Assembly: GCA_028285445.1 (NCBI GenBank)
Contig: JANQPQ010000002.1
Span: 116,102 to 180,101, forward strand
DNA from: Cyclobacteriaceae bacterium
GTDB taxonomy: Bacteria > Bacteroidota > Bacteroidia > Cytophagales > Cyclobacteriaceae
DNA length: 64,000 nucleotides
Direction: 5' to 3'
Below, in pieces: positions 1 through 9,367 of the stretch. The first letter of the stretch is position 1, and each line of letters starts with the position of its first letter. Made by a program: the position numbers and the translations under genes. Under the pieces are notes generated by a model. The model ran no database searches and was not told where the DNA came from. It saw only the letters and a list, made by a program, of their open reading frames with translations.

Positions 1-1
1 C

Positions 2-1537
2 CTGGTTCAATGGTGGTATGGTCACAATGCCGTGGCATTCTTCCTAACGACGCCCTTTCTGGGCTTGATGTATTACTATTTGCCCAAGGCAGCTAACAGG
101 CCGGTTTACTCCTACAAGCTTTCGATTATTCACTTCTGGTCGTTGATCTTTATCTACATCTGGGCCGGCCCACACCACTTGCTTTACACCTCTTTACCTG
201 ACTGGGCCCAGACTTTGGGAGTAGTCTTTTCTGTGATGCTCATTGCTCCTTCATGGGGAGGTATGCTAAATGGCTTACTTACCCTTCGCGGAGCCTGGGA
301 TAGAGTTAGAGAAGATCCAGTATTGAAATTCATGGTAGTTGCAGTTACAGCCTACGGTATGGCCACATTTGAGGGACCCATGCTTTCACTCAAAAATGTA
401 AATGCTATTGCCCACTTTACAGATTGGATTATCGCCCATGTGCACGTGGGAGGACTTGGATGGAATGGCTTCCTCACCTTTGGTATGCTGTACTGGCTAA
501 TACCCAAGATGTGGGGCACGAAGTTGTACTCGACTAAGCTGGCAAATTTCCATTTCTGGATTGGCACCTTAGGAATCATCTTCTATGCCTTACCGATGTA
601 TTGGGCGGGTGTCGTTCAAAGTCTTATGTGGAAAGAATTCACAGCCGATGGTTTCCTTCAATATCCAAACTTCCTTGAGACCGTAACCCAGATTATCCCC
701 ATGTACATGTTGAGGGCCCTTGGTGGTTTACTCTACCTCACTGGAGCTCTTGTAATGACCTACAACTTGATAAAAACTGCCGGGCAGGGCTCATTCATAG
801 CCAATGAAGACGCTGAGGCTGCTCCGCTACCAAAAAGCTCTGGCTCATCTGGACACTGGCACCGCTCTTTAGAAAGCAAACCCGTACTTTTCACAGTATT
901 ATCATTAGTTGCAATATTAATAGGGGGAATATTCGAGTTCGTTCCGGCATTTATGATCAAATCGAATGTACCTACCATTGCTAATGTGCAACCATATACT
1001 CCCCTGGAACTTCATGGCAGGGATATTTATATAAGGGAAGGCTGTACGACTTGCCACTCTCAAATGATCCGACCTTTCAGGTCCGAAACTGAGCGCTATG
1101 GTGAGTATTCCAAGGCTGGGGAGTTTGTTTATGACCACCCATTCCTGTGGGGATCTAAACGAACAGGTCCGGACTTACAGCGGGTTGGCGGCAAATACCT
1201 TGATAGCTGGCACTACCAGCACATGTTAGATCCATCCAGTCTTTCTCCCGGATCCATCATGCCTGCATACCCCTGGTTGCTTGAGCAATTGATTGATAAG
1301 GATTTAACCGCTGGCAAAATATCGGCCATGCGCACATTAGGGGTGCCCTACCAGCTACGCTACGAGGAAATAGCAAATGACGACCTTGATATACAGGCAC
1401 AGTCTATAGTTAACTCTTTAAAGGCCGATGGCATTGAGACGGTGAAAGAAGCAGAGATCGTAGCCCTAATAGCCTACTTGCAACGGTTAGGCACTGACAT
1501 AAAAGTATCTGATAACACAACCGACCAAAACAACTAG
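2..1537 (+). CDS. ccoNO: cbb3-type cytochrome c oxidase, fused subunits I/II (CcoN-CcoO), 5' partial
   Basis: Catalytic and mono-haem subunits of the high-affinity terminal oxidase, in the inner membrane. The open frame runs off the left edge, so the N-terminus is missing. The first visible residues form the CcoN motif WWYGHNAV (a CuB histidine). Next come [12 protein letters not shown], with the two other CuB histidines and the catalytic tyrosine six residues before them, and AHVHVG with the ligands of haem b3 and low-spin haem b. After about residue 290 the chain continues without a stop into CcoO. CcoO has a membrane anchor, the haem c motif CTTCH followed by SQMIRP, and a probable axial Met in [11 protein letters not shown]. 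The N-O fusion is common in Bacteroidota, whereas proteobacteria have separate genes. The stop lies 3 bp before ccoQ, so this is an operon. Confidence 0.97.
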   Translation: MVQWWYGHNAVAFFLTTPFLGLMYYYLPKAANRPVYSYKLSIIHFWSLIFIYIWAGPHHLLYTSLPDWAQTLGVVFSVMLIAPSWGGMLNGLLTLRGAWDRVREDPVLKFMVVAVTAYGMATFEGPMLSLKNVNAIAHFTDWIIAHVHVGGLGWNGFLTFGMLYWLIPKMWGTKLYSTKLANFHFWIGTLGIIFYALPMYWAGVVQSLMWKEFTADGFLQYPNFLETVTQIIPMYMLRALGGLLYLTGALVMTYNLIKTAGQGSFIANEDAEAAPLPKSSGSSGHWHRSLESKPVLFTVLSLVAILIGGIFEFVPAFMIKSNVPTIANVQPYTPLELHGRDIYIREGCTTCHSQMIRPFRSETERYGEYSKAGEFVYDHPFLWGSKRTGPDLQRVGGKYLDSWHYQHMLDPSSLSPGSIMPAYPWLLEQLIDKDLTAGKISAMRTLGVPYQLRYEEIANDDLDIQAQSIVNSLKADGIETVKEAEIVALIAYLQRLGTDIKVSDNTTDQNN

Positions 1538-1540
1538 ATC

Positions 1541-1732
1541 ATGTTTAAGCATTATTTCGAACTAATTGAGGGGATCGCTATCTGGCCTATTATATCATTG
1601 ACAATTTTCTTTGTATTCTTTATCTGCGTCACACTTTGGGCATTTTCTGTACGAAAAGACTACATCAAAGAGATGGAGGAGCTTCCACTTGACGATTCAG
1701 AATTAAAGGATATTAACGCTCAGAATGTTTAG
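1541..1732 (+). CDS. ccoQ: cbb3 oxidase small subunit CcoQ/FixQ
   Basis: A 63-residue protein with one central membrane helix (about residues 10-36, IAIWPIISLTIFF onward) and an acidic C-terminal tail. This is the size and layout of CcoQ, which helps stabilise the cbb3 complex. It sits 3 bp after ccoNO and 3 bp before ccoP. Sequence identity within this family is low, so the call leans on position, length and topology. Confidence 0.85.
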   Translation: MFKHYFELIEGIAIWPIISLTIFFVFFICVTLWAFSVRKDYIKEMEELPLDDSELKDINAQNV

Positions 1733-1735
1733 ATC

Positions 1736-2665
1736 ATGAAATCATCGAGTATACTACTTGTCGCAATGTCTTTCTTCGCCCTGCTTCTACCCAATTTCGC
1801 AGGAGCTCAAGAATCATCAACCGGTCTTAACAATACCGACATACTGCTTATTTCAATCCTGGCAGTTCTGGCGGTAGCCATTTTGGTTCTTCTGGTAACC
1901 GTTTATGTCCTCATGGAAATGCAGAAGGCAATGGTGAGAACACAACAAAAAGAGGCTGAAGCAGCGGGGTTGCCTTTCGAAATAGAGCCTTCCTGGTGGG
2001 ATCGGTTCAGGGCAAAAATGTGGAATATCGCGCCAATTGAGAAAGAGGAAGATATTATGCTTGATCACGAGTATGACGGCATAAGAGAGCTAGACAATCA
2101 CCTCCCACCTTGGTGGAAGTACATGTTCTATCTAACCATAGTATTTGGGGCCGTTTATGTTTTAAATTATCATTTTTTCAAATGGACACCCTTACAAACT
2201 CAAGAATACAACAACGAAATGGCCGCAGCTGCTCTGGCCTTGGAGGCTCGTCAAGCGGCACTTGGTGACCAACTGGATGAAACCAATGTCGAATTCAGCG
2301 ATGACGCCACTGTCCTCGCCAACGGCCAAATCATTTACGACGCCAACTGCGCAACCTGCCACAGGGCAGATGGCGGTGGTGGCATCGGGCCAAATTTTAC
2401 TGACAACTACTGGCTTCATGGCAATGATATCAAAGACATCTTCCGCACGGTTAAATTTGGTGTACCACAAAAAGGTATGATCTCCTGGCAAGCCCAATTA
2501 AAGCCGGCTGAGATTCGTGATGTCTCTTCCTACATTAAAACGATGGAAGGTAACAACGTGGAAGGTGGCAAAGCACCACAGGGTGATTTATATGAGCAGG
2601 AAGCAGTACAAGAAATTGAAGAGGAGATAGAAGCTGACTCCACCCAGAATGACACAACAAACTAA
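1736..2665 (+). CDS. ccoP: cbb3 oxidase cytochrome c subunit CcoP, mono-haem
   Basis: Membrane-anchored cytochrome c that passes electrons to CcoO. It starts with a signal-like hydrophobic stretch ending FAGAQ, followed by a membrane helix at about 36-62. Then comes the CcoP motif HEYDGIRELDNHLPPWWKYMF leading into a second helix (about 125-147). The C-terminal cytochrome domain carries one haem site, CATCH at residues 205-209, with a likely axial Met in KGMISW near 247. Proteobacterial CcoP has two haem c groups; only one CxxCH is present here, as is usual in Bacteroidota. The tail is strongly acidic. Its last 17 bp overlap ccoG. Confidence 0.95.
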   Translation: MKSSSILLVAMSFFALLLPNFAGAQESSTGLNNTDILLISILAVLAVAILVLLVTVYVLMEMQKAMVRTQQKEAEAAGLPFEIEPSWWDRFRAKMWNIAPIEKEEDIMLDHEYDGIRELDNHLPPWWKYMFYLTIVFGAVYVLNYHFFKWTPLQTQEYNNEMAAAALALEARQAALGDQLDETNVEFSDDATVLANGQIIYDANCATCHRADGGGGIGPNFTDNYWLHGNDIKDIFRTVKFGVPQKGMISWQAQLKPAEIRDVSSYIKTMEGNNVEGGKAPQGDLYEQEAVQEIEEEIEADSTQNDTTN

Positions 2666-4073
2666 CACCAGTGATCTTTATCAGTACGACGAAGAGTTTC
2701 GTGATAGTATCTCAACTGTAGATAAAGAAGGCAAGCGAGTTTGGATTTATCCAAAGAAGCCGGCGGGTAGATATCACAATGCTAGAATTGTAGTAACCGT
2801 AATTCTGCTGGCCTTACTTTTTGCCGGGCCCTTTATCACTATTGCCGGCCAACCATTATTACTCTTCAACATCTTTGAGCGCAAGTTCATAATCCTTGGT
2901 ACTACATTTTGGCCGCAGGATTTCCACTTATTCGTTCTGGCAACCATCACCTTCTTCGTCTTTATTATACTCTTCACGGTTGTTTTTGGAAGAATTTGGT
3001 GTGGATGGGCTTGCCCACAAACACTATTTATGGAGATGGTATTTCGCAAAATCGAATACCTCATTGAAGGCGACGCCACTAAGCAAAGAAAGCTAAATCA
3101 GGCTCCCTGGAATACTGAGAAGATTTTGAAGAAGGGCCTGAAGCAAGTCATATTTCTGGCAATTTCCATTCTCATCGCCCACACACTTATGGCCTACCTG
3201 GTTGGAATTGAAAGAGTGAAGGAGCTGGTTAGTTCATCGCCAACAGAAAACATGGCGGGCTTTATGGGTCTGCTGGTGTTTACCGGTATCTTCTATTGGG
3301 TTTTTGCCTATTTCCGCGAGCAGGCCTGTACAGTAGTCTGCCCTTACGGCCGTCTACAAGGTGTTTTGTTGATCAAAGATTCCATAGTTGTTGCTTATGA
3401 TTGGCTCCGGGGAGAACCTAGGAAGAAGATACGAAAGGACGATGTAAGCAGCGACCGTGGCGATTGCATCGACTGTAAGCTCTGTGTCCACGCCTGCCCT
3501 ACCGGCATAGACATCAGAAATGGAACACAGCTCGAGTGCGTAAACTGCACAGCCTGTATCGATGCGTGTGATGAGGTAATGGATAAAGTAGGCCAAGATC
3601 GCGGCCTTATTCGTTATAGCTCTTACACTGCTATCGAGTCTGGGCAGCAAAAAATATTCACTGCCCGTGTGGCTGGCTACTCAGTAATATTACTAGCCCT
3701 GGTAGTGGCTCTCTCCTATTTTATGACCACCCGCTCCGATATTGAAGCTACTTTCCTGCGAGTGCCGGGCATGCTCTACCAGGAAACTGACGACAATCAA
3801 ATTAGTAACCTCTACAATGTGCAGTTTGTAAATAAGACTTTTGACGATCTAACACTAAGGCTAGAAATACAAGGTGAAGTTGGTTCGATAGAGCAGGTTG
3901 GAAATCAAGCCTTAACTATCCCGGCAAATGGCACTTTCGACGGGGTTTTCTTTATTAAAATACCGAGAGAAGACATAAAGAGTGTAAAGACGGAGGTGAC
4001 CATTGAGCTCTACAAAGGAGACCTTCTTATCGATGATGTATCAACCAATTTTCTAGGACCTAACACCAGATAA
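2649..4073 (+). CDS. ccoG: cytochrome c oxidase accessory protein CcoG (FixG/RdxA)
   Basis: Polyferredoxin needed for cbb3 assembly; CcoG of other bacteria reduces Cu(II) for the oxidase copper centre. At 474 residues it has the family length. Visible are an N-terminal cytosolic segment, membrane helices around 40-65 and 85-115, and the membrane cysteine motifs RIWCGWACPQTLFME and EQACTVVCPYGR. Two 4Fe-4S motifs follow (DCIDCKLCVHACPTG and LECVNCTACIDACDEV, about 271-310). A last helix leads into a beta-rich FixG C-terminal domain (about 365-474). The start overlaps ccoP by 17 bp, suggesting translational coupling. Confidence 0.96.
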   Translation: MTQQTNTSDLYQYDEEFRDSISTVDKEGKRVWIYPKKPAGRYHNARIVVTVILLALLFAGPFITIAGQPLLLFNIFERKFIILGTTFWPQDFHLFVLATITFFVFIILFTVVFGRIWCGWACPQTLFMEMVFRKIEYLIEGDATKQRKLNQAPWNTEKILKKGLKQVIFLAISILIAHTLMAYLVGIERVKELVSSSPTENMAGFMGLLVFTGIFYWVFAYFREQACTVVCPYGRLQGVLLIKDSIVVAYDWLRGEPRKKIRKDDVSSDRGDCIDCKLCVHACPTGIDIRNGTQLECVNCTACIDACDEVMDKVGQDRGLIRYSSYTAIESGQQKIFTARVAGYSVILLALVVALSYFMTTRSDIEATFLRVPGMLYQETDDNQISNLYNVQFVNKTFDDLTLRLEIQGEVGSIEQVGNQALTIPANGTFDGVFFIKIPREDIKSVKTEVTIELYKGDLLIDDVSTNFLGPNTR

Positions 4074-4074
4074 T

Positions 4075-4515
4075 ATGAATTGGGGAAATAAGATCTTTTT
4101 AGCATTCGTACTTTTCGCAGCCTACATAATAACGCTGGTGGTGGTTTGCGTTAAGCAAGATTTTTACCTGGTATCACCAGATTATTACAATCAAGAGATT
4201 GCCTACCAGGATCAGATAGAAAGGCAACAGAATTTGGCAGAGCTTGAAGCAAGGCCCGAACTTCAATTCAGTCGTAGTGATTTGCTTCTGACGTTAGATG
4301 TTCCCAAAGAACAGCGCTTTGATGGACTTTCGGGCACCATCCACCTATTTAGGCCTTCTGATGCCGGCAAGGATGTAAAACTTGAAATAAAACTTCCACA
4401 AGACCAAGGTAAGTCAATCTCTCTCAATGACTTACAAAAAGGTTTGTGGCGAGTAAAATTTAACTGGAGTTGGGATGGCAAGGAATTTTATCAGGAGAAA
4501 ATTATTGTAATCTAA
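4075..4515 (+). CDS. ccoH: FixH/CcoH family cbb3 assembly protein
   Basis: A 146-residue membrane protein with one N-terminal helix (about 5-26, IFLAFVLFAAYIITLVVVC) and a periplasmic FixH-type beta domain. The motif PDYYNQEIAYQDQIERQ is typical of FixH. Family members are needed for stable cbb3 oxidase assembly. It begins 1 bp after ccoG, and its stop codon overlaps the next ATG (TAATG), so the gene is translated as part of the operon. Confidence 0.92.
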   Translation: MNWGNKIFLAFVLFAAYIITLVVVCVKQDFYLVSPDYYNQEIAYQDQIERQQNLAELEARPELQFSRSDLLLTLDVPKEQRFDGLSGTIHLFRPSDAGKDVKLEIKLPQDQGKSISLNDLQKGLWRVKFNWSWDGKEFYQEKIIVI

Positions 4516-5210
4516 TGTTTGAAGGCGCCGCCATAGCACTAGGATTTGTAGGGAGCCTGCACTGTGTAACGATGTGTGGACCCATTGCACTATCATTATC
4601 GGCGCAAACCAACCGGTTAGGATTCATTCTTACTAGACTATTCTACAATCTAGGAAGAGTGACCACCTATGCTTTCTTGGGGTTGTTGATTGGCACCATT
4701 GGTGAATCTGCTCGGCTCCTGGGTTTACAACAAGGTCTGTCAATCGCAATCGGCGCCATCCTTATACTTTCAGTGCTTCTTACAAGGGTCAGATTTACAA
4801 TTAACCCGTTGAACTCCCTTTACCTCAGATTCAAAGGTTACTTTTCAGCATTTATAAAGAGCAAAAGTGTCAGCCGGAATTATGCCCTCGGATTAATCAA
4901 TGGGCTCCTGCCCTGCGGATTGGTTTATCTGGCCATGCTTGGTTCATTGGGTACAGCTTCCCTTAGCGGTGGCATTCTATTTATGACTTTCTTCGGCCTT
5001 GGCACTATACCCAGTCTATTGGTTGTTGCAGTTGCAGGCAAGGTTGCAAAACCAGCATTTACCAGGCAGGTGAGTTCCTTGGCACCTGCATTAACCGTCA
5101 TCCTTGCATGCCTGCTAATTCTCAGAGGCCTTAATCTCGGCATTCCCTATATCAGCCCTAACCTAGTTATTTCAACCATTCCCATTGTTACAGAATGTGC
5201 CATTCCCTAG
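4515..5210 (+). CDS. TauE/SafE-like (UreH-type) membrane protein at the end of the cbb3 operon
   Basis: I chose the ATG at 4515, which overlaps the ccoH stop as TAATG. A longer open frame begins at 4470, but that stretch overlaps ccoH and adds residues with no membrane character. The 231-residue product has about six membrane helices. Near its start is the motif GFVGSLHCVTMCGP, and NGLLPCGLVYLAML occurs in the second half. These cysteine motifs are typical of the UreH/DsbD-like branch annotated as sulfite exporter TauE/SafE family. Members next to ccoGH genes are usually assumed to handle copper or cytochrome maturation; that role is inferred from position, not shown here. Confidence 0.85.
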   Translation: MFEGAAIALGFVGSLHCVTMCGPIALSLSAQTNRLGFILTRLFYNLGRVTTYAFLGLLIGTIGESARLLGLQQGLSIAIGAILILSVLLTRVRFTINPLNSLYLRFKGYFSAFIKSKSVSRNYALGLINGLLPCGLVYLAMLGSLGTASLSGGILFMTFFGLGTIPSLLVVAVAGKVAKPAFTRQVSSLAPALTVILACLLILRGLNLGIPYISPNLVISTIPIVTECAIP

Positions 5211-5232
5211 AAAATAACAAGAAGATATAGCC

Positions 5233-5796
5233 ATGAAACATTTAGACTTAATAAGACAACAACTTAAAAAACTTGCAGCGATTCTCGCTCTAGCCATATT
5301 ATTCACATCATGCGCCTTTGTAAAAGTCAATACCCTTTACGATAAAAACACCGACTTCAGCCAGTACAAGACTTTTTGCTGGTTGCAAGGTTGTGAATTC
5401 ACTTTTCAGGGCCCTGAAAGGCTGAATAACCCGGAAACAATTGCCATATTCCAGAATGCCATTATTGACGAGCTAGCTGCTAAGGGCTTCGTTCATGACG
5501 AAAACGACCCTGATTTTATGGTTGATTTCCACATAATCGTAGAAGAGAAATCAACGGTGCTTTCTCAACACCACATCTATGACAATGACTATGTATTCTG
5601 GTATCCATTGAATGATCAGGTCTATCACTATCTCGATGGTTCTATAATAATAGATATTGCCGACCACAAGGCCAGTAAAATGGTATGGCGCTCTGACGCC
5701 CAAAAGTACCTGGAGCAACACCCAGATGTAACTGAGGAAAAAATCAGAAGAGCTATTAAGCTGGCGCTGAAGAAATTTCCCCCGAAGCAGCAATAG
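5233..5796 (+). CDS. DUF4136 family lipoprotein
   Basis: A 187-residue protein whose N-terminus ends in a lipobox-like ILFTSC (cysteine about residue 27), so probably a lipoprotein. The mature part fits the DUF4136 pattern: YDKNTDFSQYKTFCWL near the start, an internal helix covering AIIDELAAKGF, then a strand pair with DFMVDFHIIVEEK. Function is unknown for this family. It lies 22 bp after the cbb3 operon on the same strand and could be its last gene, though it is not a known cbb3 factor. Confidence 0.8.
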   Translation: MKHLDLIRQQLKKLAAILALAILFTSCAFVKVNTLYDKNTDFSQYKTFCWLQGCEFTFQGPERLNNPETIAIFQNAIIDELAAKGFVHDENDPDFMVDFHIIVEEKSTVLSQHHIYDNDYVFWYPLNDQVYHYLDGSIIIDIADHKASKMVWRSDAQKYLEQHPDVTEEKIRRAIKLALKKFPPKQQ

Positions 5797-5881
5797 AGCT
5801 AATTACTTTTTTCGAAAAGAAAACTTTTCAAGTCGTAAAGGTTTTATAGTTTCGACTACTGATAGATACTGAAAGATCTTT

Positions 5882-7237
5882 ATGAAAGAGGTGACTATTG
5901 TTGGAGCCGGGCTGGTAGGCTCTCTCTGGGCAGTTTATATGTCAAAGGCTGGCTATAATGTCAAGATATTCGAAAAGCGCTCAGATATCCGCAAAACGGA
6001 TATTGCCGCCGGCAAGTCTATTAACCTGGCTTTATCTACCCGGGGGTGGAAGGCTTTTGAAACGGTTGGCATAGCAGATGAGATCAGAAAGATTGCCATT
6101 CCCATGTATGGTCGAACCATGCACGATTTAGAAGGTAATTTGACTTACCAACCATACGGCCTGGATGACCAGGCCATTTATTCGGTTTCCAGGGGTGGCA
6201 TTAATGCGAAGATGATGGACATCGCCGAAGATCATGGCACAACACAAATTCATTTTAACGAATTGTGCACTGATGTAGAACTGGCAAAGGGTGTGGCATA
6301 TTTTAAGAATCTTGAATCTGGTGAAGAAACCAAAGTGGAATCAGATCTCATTTTTGCCGCAGATGGAGCTTTCTCCGCTGTTCGCTACAACGCTATGCAG
6401 AAGCTCGATCGGTTCAATTATGAGCAGCGTTATATTGATGATGGTTACCGTGAGATATTGCTGCCTGCCAATGATGATGGATCTTACAAGTTAGAAAAGA
6501 ACACCTTACATATATGGCCTCGAGGGAGATTCATGCTAATCGCCTTGCCTAACGAAGATGGGTCCTTCACTTGTACCCTCTTCATGCCACATCGCGACAA
6601 TGAGTATTCCTTTGAAAACCTTAAAGCCAGGGAAGACATAAACGACTTCTTTAAAAACGTATTTCCGGATTTCTTCGAACTGATGCCCAACGTTGCCGAG
6701 GCCTGGGCAGACCACCCGCTTTCGTCTCTGGCCATTATCCGGTGCTATCCCTGGGCTCACGGTAAAACAGTGCTGATGGGAGATGCAGCCCACGCTACGG
6801 TACCATTTTACGGACAAGGTATGAATTCGGGATTTGAAGACTGCAGTATTATGTGGGAGTTGATGCAACAGCACAACCAAGATTGGAAGACCATCTTTGA
6901 AGCCTTCCAGGTTTCGCGAAAGCCCAATGGAGATGCTGTTCAAAACCTGTCACTTGACAACTACTATGTAATGCGCGACTATGTTGGAGACCCTGAATTC
7001 CTCTTGCAGAAAAAGTTCGAGAGAAGAATTTCTGAGCTTTATCCAGAGAAATATATGCCGCTCTACTCCCAGGTGTCTTTTAGCCACATACCTTATGCTG
7101 AAGCCTATGAAAAGGGAAAAGAACAGGACAAGTTCATCAAATCGATTATGTCGAAATACGATATCGCGGCTTTATTCGAAAACGAGGGAATTGATGAAAT
7201 TATACATAACTACTATGGAGAGACCGTTGACAACTGA
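5882..7237 (+). CDS. kmo: kynurenine 3-monooxygenase
   Basis: FAD- and NADPH-dependent hydroxylation of L-kynurenine to 3-hydroxykynurenine, a step in tryptophan degradation or de novo NAD synthesis. At 451 residues it has the family length. The N-terminus has the FAD dinucleotide motif VGAGLVGS (residues 7-14) and the substrate-loop region GKSINLALSTRG. The second FAD motif, GDAAHATVPFYGQGMNSGFED, starts near residue 299, and the C-terminal part is helical. No other kynurenine-pathway gene is visible in the window. The gene converges on ctaA with only 7 bp between the stop codons. Confidence 0.95.
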   Translation: MKEVTIVGAGLVGSLWAVYMSKAGYNVKIFEKRSDIRKTDIAAGKSINLALSTRGWKAFETVGIADEIRKIAIPMYGRTMHDLEGNLTYQPYGLDDQAIYSVSRGGINAKMMDIAEDHGTTQIHFNELCTDVELAKGVAYFKNLESGEETKVESDLIFAADGAFSAVRYNAMQKLDRFNYEQRYIDDGYREILLPANDDGSYKLEKNTLHIWPRGRFMLIALPNEDGSFTCTLFMPHRDNEYSFENLKAREDINDFFKNVFPDFFELMPNVAEAWADHPLSSLAIIRCYPWAHGKTVLMGDAAHATVPFYGQGMNSGFEDCSIMWELMQQHNQDWKTIFEAFQVSRKPNGDAVQNLSLDNYYVMRDYVGDPEFLLQKKFERRISELYPEKYMPLYSQVSFSHIPYAEAYEKGKEQDKFIKSIMSKYDIAALFENEGIDEIIHNYYGETVDN

Positions 7238-7244
7238 ATAGTTG

Positions 7245-8291
7245 CTAAATAGTGCTTTGGTTCCTTCTCTCATGGAATAGTAGATAAACCGTAATCAGCA
7301 AAAGAAGTAGAGCTCCAAATTGGTGCAACACCGCAAGCAGCAGGGGTACGCTCATTACCAAAGTTCCCACCCCTAACAGAAATTGGATCAAAACCATAAC
7401 GGCCAAAGCATTATAAGCTCTTTGTAGTTTATCATTAACGCGGATTCTCCTGGCCTTATTCCATAAATATATTGCCGCAAAGAATACCAGCCAGCCCAAT
7501 GTTCTATGAATGAATTGTACAGCCAGCGGGCTTTGAATTAACGCAGCCACCCCCTGTTCGTTTAGGGCGTCTCCAATACCAGGCGCAATCCAGGAATCTC
7601 CCATTTTCGGAAAGGAAGGGTATAAAAGCCCCGCCCTTAAACCAGCCACAAACGCCCCAAATACAACCTGTACTGATAGCAAAGCCATGAATACCCTCGT
7701 ACTTGATCCCATCGGCCTGTTGTATTCTCCAGCAGCCTTGGGATAGAGCATGCTCAGCATTACCCACAGTATATAGCTGATGATTAGGAATGCCGTACAC
7801 AAATGAATTGCTAAGCGATAATGGCTTACATGTGGTACATCCACAAGCCCACTCTTCACCATAAACCAACCAAAAAATGCTTGCAAGGCACCCAGACCAA
7901 ATACTACTAGCAGATGCTTCATTAGGGGTTTGCTTATCCTTTTCTTTATCCAGAAATAGATAAATGGCACGATAAACAACAAACCCAGAAATCTTCCCAA
8001 CACCCTATGGATATACTCCCACCAAAAGATGGATTTGAAGTCTTCAAGAGAGTAATAAGAATTGATCTTTTGAAATTCGGGAGACTGCTTATAGGCTTCA
8101 AAAGTTTCTTGCCAGGCTTCAGGCGACATTGGTGGGATGGTTCCAGAAAACAGACTCCAGTTTACCATAGAAAGGCCAGAATGTGTCAACCGAGTGATAC
8201 CTCCAATTACTACCATGGCAGCAACCACCACAGCACCTGAGGCTAGCCAGGCCAGAATTTGATTTCGATGTTTTGTCGGCAAATTTTCCAT
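7245..8291 (-). CDS. ctaA: haem A synthase (CtaA/COX15 family)
   Basis: Integral membrane enzyme that oxidises the C8 methyl of haem O to make haem A. The 348-residue chain has about eight helices and the family's histidine motifs: GGITRLTHSGLSM near the start, WEYIHRVLGR (about 90-100), HYRLAIHLCTAF in the middle, then FIHRTLGW and LAVLHQFGALLLL in the C-terminal half. cbb3 oxidase uses haem b and c, not A, so this enzyme should serve a separate aa3/caa3 oxidase outside the window. It is divergent from the usp genes, with a 236-bp gap. Confidence 0.93.
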   Translation of the reverse strand: MENLPTKHRNQILAWLASGAVVVAAMVVIGGITRLTHSGLSMVNWSLFSGTIPPMSPEAWQETFEAYKQSPEFQKINSYYSLEDFKSIFWWEYIHRVLGRFLGLLFIVPFIYFWIKKRISKPLMKHLLVVFGLGALQAFFGWFMVKSGLVDVPHVSHYRLAIHLCTAFLIISYILWVMLSMLYPKAAGEYNRPMGSSTRVFMALLSVQVVFGAFVAGLRAGLLYPSFPKMGDSWIAPGIGDALNEQGVAALIQSPLAVQFIHRTLGWLVFFAAIYLWNKARRIRVNDKLQRAYNALAVMVLIQFLLGVGTLVMSVPLLLAVLHQFGALLLLLITVYLLFHERRNQSTI

Positions 8292-8527
8292 CTATAACGG
8301 CTGCAAATTACGGCACAAACAATGCTCCATCAACGGCCGATGCAGCTTAATCGGCAATTACCTAAATCCAGCCATGTGAGTGAAGTCATTAATTGCACTG
8401 ATGAATATCAGTTGCACTTTCTTCAATCGATTGGATATTTAATTCAATTTAAAAACAACTAAAATCCCTAGAAGTTTAGACCGGAAACCCCCAATAGGTT
8501 CGGACCGGCCAGTACTAGAAAATTGTT
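8292..8527. promoter_or_regulatory. divergent intergenic region between ctaA and the usp pair
   Basis: A 236-bp gap between the divergent genes ctaA and usp, so promoters in both directions are expected here. The only structure I see is an imperfect dyad around 8481-8514 (ACCGGAAACC, then GGTTCGGACCGG), about 15-45 bp before the usp start. Whether it is an operator is unknown. No confident -33/-7 pair was recognised. Confidence 0.3.
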
Positions 8528-9367
8528 ATGAAAAGTATACTTGTACCCACAGATTTTTCCAAATGTGCTGGCTATGCGGAGAATTTCGCCATTGAACTAG
8601 CGGCCAAGTCTAAAGCTCAAATCCACTTTCTGCATATCTCCAGTGTGCCCATTGACTGGGTTACACTTAGCAACCCGAAAGTGATTGACCCCTACCCTTC
8701 AATTACCAGAAAAATAACGCAGGTGAACGCCTCGCTACAGAAACTAACCGCGAAAGCAGAAAAGGCTGGAATAAAAGCTGAGAGTCATCTAGTCTATAAC
8801 AGCGATTTAACCGCAATCGTAAAATGTGCCAAAACCTACAATAACGATTTCATTGTAATGGGATCGCAGGGCTCTTCAGGAGCGAAGGAAATTTTTATGG
8901 GGTCGGTGGCCCAGAAAGTAGTGAGGCTTGCCAGTACACCGGTATTAACGGTGAAGAAACCAACCAAACTAAAATCCATAAACAAAATCATGTTTGCGGC
9001 CGATTTTGAGGAAAAGGTTATGGAACAGTATAAGCAGGTATCTGATTTTTCCAGAGCGATCGGGGCGCAACTCCACCTGGTTTTTATCAACACAATTCAG
9101 AATTTTCATGATTCCCTGGAGATAAAAACTAAGATGGGAAACTATGCACTCTATTCCCCGAAAGTGGTTGCGGCCACCCACGTTATAAACGCTTACGACC
9201 TTGAGGGTGGTATTAAGCTAGCCTGCGAAGAAGGAAAATTTAACCTTGTGATAATGATCACTCATGGCCGTCAAAAGCTCCAGAGGTTGTTTGTTGGTAG
9301 TGTTACAGAGCGCATAGTGAATCACCTGGACATTCCCACACTTAGCTATCATTTCAAAAACAAATGA
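8528..9367 (+). CDS. universal stress protein, two UspA domains
   Basis: A 279-residue cytosolic protein made of two UspA folds. The first domain starts MKSILVPTDFS and carries the ATP-binding signature VMGSQGSSGAKEIFMGSVAQKVVR (about 115-138), matching G-x2-G-x9-G-S. The second domain (about 150-279) ends with MITHGRQKLQRLFVGSVTERIV, a degenerate version of the same loop. Usp proteins respond to starvation and stress, often via nucleotide binding. The stop overlaps the next usp start by 4 bp (ATGA), so the two are co-translated. Confidence 0.93.
   Translation: MKSILVPTDFSKCAGYAENFAIELAAKSKAQIHFLHISSVPIDWVTLSNPKVIDPYPSITRKITQVNASLQKLTAKAEKAGIKAESHLVYNSDLTAIVKCAKTYNNDFIVMGSQGSSGAKEIFMGSVAQKVVRLASTPVLTVKKPTKLKSINKIMFAADFEEKVMEQYKQVSDFSRAIGAQLHLVFINTIQNFHDSLEIKTKMGNYALYSPKVVAATHVINAYDLEGGIKLACEEGKFNLVIMITHGRQKLQRLFVGSVTERIVNHLDIPTLSYHFKNK

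Noticed and set aside
7245..8291. Haem A synthase as part of the cbb3 system
   Set aside because: cbb3 oxidases carry haems b and c; the gene is on the opposite strand, in another cluster.
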